Source: Chrysomallon squamiferum
Lineage: Eukaryota; Mollusca; Gastropoda; Neomphalida; Peltospiridae
Assembly: GCA_012295275.1 (NCBI GenBank)
Contig: CM022671.1
Span: forward strand, 11,501,178 to 11,565,177
Reading direction: 5' to 3'
DNA: 64,000 bases
In this document: in pieces, positions 63,138 through 64,000 of the stretch
Layout: each line of letters opens with the position of its first letter
Numbering within the stretch: the stretch's first letter is position 1
The notes under the pieces: generated by a model
What the model saw: the letters and a program-made list of their open reading frames with translations, nothing else
What the model was told of the DNA's origin: nothing
Databases searched by the model: none
Program-made: the position numbers and the translations under genes

Positions 63138-63181
<44 letters not shown>
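63128..63181. repeat. (ATG)n(ATT)n microsatellite
   Basis: Four ATG units lead into about 15 ATT units; the Ile-rich frame across it is an artefact. A similar (GTT)n(ATT)n tract is at 62603-62642. Confidence 0.95.
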
Positions 63182-63182
<1 letters not shown>

Positions 63183-64000
63183 TTTATTTTTTTTTTGTAT
63201 GGCACGATATTCGTGTCAGTTTAAGGTCATCAGGATTTTCTGTTATGTTCCATTACTTTAGAATCGCTAAAAATGATGCGGTAATAAATACAGTACTTTT
63301 GCATATAACTGATGTCACAGTTTCGAAACTTGATTCAACTCCACAATTCACGGCTCCCTATCTCACACACAGCATGGCTGCTGCCTTTACCATGTTACTG
63401 AGAAAAGCTTTCATTGTGTAATATACCTTACAGAATTTGTGGAGGTTGGGTATAGTAAAATCAAACCAATGAATATTCAGTATAATGTATTTTTATATTA
63501 AATAAAGAAATTGTACGATTTCAGAAATCGGTGCACAGAAAGTACATTAGAGAGAGAGAGAGAGAAAAACAACAACAACAAAGAACAACACTGAATAGTA
63601 TAACCTTTCCTGAGTTTTGATGTAATATGATTACAGAATTACTCTTTGTTGTGTATTATGCATTTCCTGTATTTGTTTATTTGTTCGGGGAAGATGATAA
63701 ACGAGGAAACAAATATTTTATTATTCACACAGGGAAGTGGAAAACATGAGTAAAGTGAAAGAAGGAAAATGAGCCATTAAAATTTGACTCTTCTTAGTTG
63801 ACAATGTAAGCAACAACAAAAAAAAAAAAAAAAAAAAGTATTATAAATATTACCACGACACAAGTGATGCAGTTACATAAAAGAAATTTCAGATATAGGA
63901 CACAAATTTATAAGCAGACGTAACTTCTTGATTAAATACCTGGGTTATCAATTTGCTTTGATAACATTTTATTTTTAAAATTGATTTTATTGATGCTTGT

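Overview
This is a eukaryotic, AT-rich window packed with long microsatellites: (CT)n(CA)n compounds, (TTA)n, (TA)n and homopolymers. It carries one recognisable protein-coding gene with many introns, and no prokaryotic-type gene organisation, rRNA, CRISPR array or operon. Decayed tRNA-derived SINEs matching modules I associate with mollusc genomes, long introns and the microsatellite style suggest a mollusc, most likely a cephalopod. That assignment is inference.

The plus-strand gene, from about 381 to 43533 (coding) and perhaps to about 48270 (end of 3'UTR), encodes an FGD-family Rho guanine-nucleotide exchange factor. I traced 20 GT-AG exons with compatible phases, giving a conceptual protein of 1162 residues. 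The order is: a disordered N-terminal half (1 to about 550; exons 1-5), a DH (RhoGEF) domain (about 552-742; exons 5-10), PH1 (about 773-875; exons 11-15), a FYVE zinc finger with all eight cysteines (about 899-965; exons 16-17), PH2 (about 993-1092; exons 18-20), and a Ser/Asn-rich tail. The domain order and the DH and FYVE signatures match vertebrate FGD1 to FGD4. The known role of the family is activation of Cdc42 at membranes, with the FYVE and PH domains reading phosphoinositides, leading to actin remodelling.

Layout: 1-380 upstream/5'UTR; 381-9987 three short N-terminal exons separated by 0.9 and 8.3 kb introns; 9988-25879 a 15.9 kb intron with a 16-copy minisatellite and a hAT-like MITE; 25880-27078 a 1.2 kb exon for the disordered region; 27079-31902 an intron with two SINE relics; 31903-38815 thirteen compact exons for DH-PH1-FYVE; 38816-42017 a 3.2 kb intron; 42018-43533 the last three exons; 43534-48270 a probable long 3'UTR holding a solo LTR with intact target-site duplication and a 27-bp minisatellite; 48271-64000 non-coding DNA with a Tigger-like element relic, a second copy of a dispersed repeat that also lies in intron 2, and very long CT/GA tracts.

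I did not find a second gene or an undescribed multi-gene system. The strongest observations concern mobile and repeat DNA: the solo LTR with a triplicated U3-like block, the Tigger-like relic resembling a mammalian family, and a dispersed repeat that carries its own compound microsatellite.
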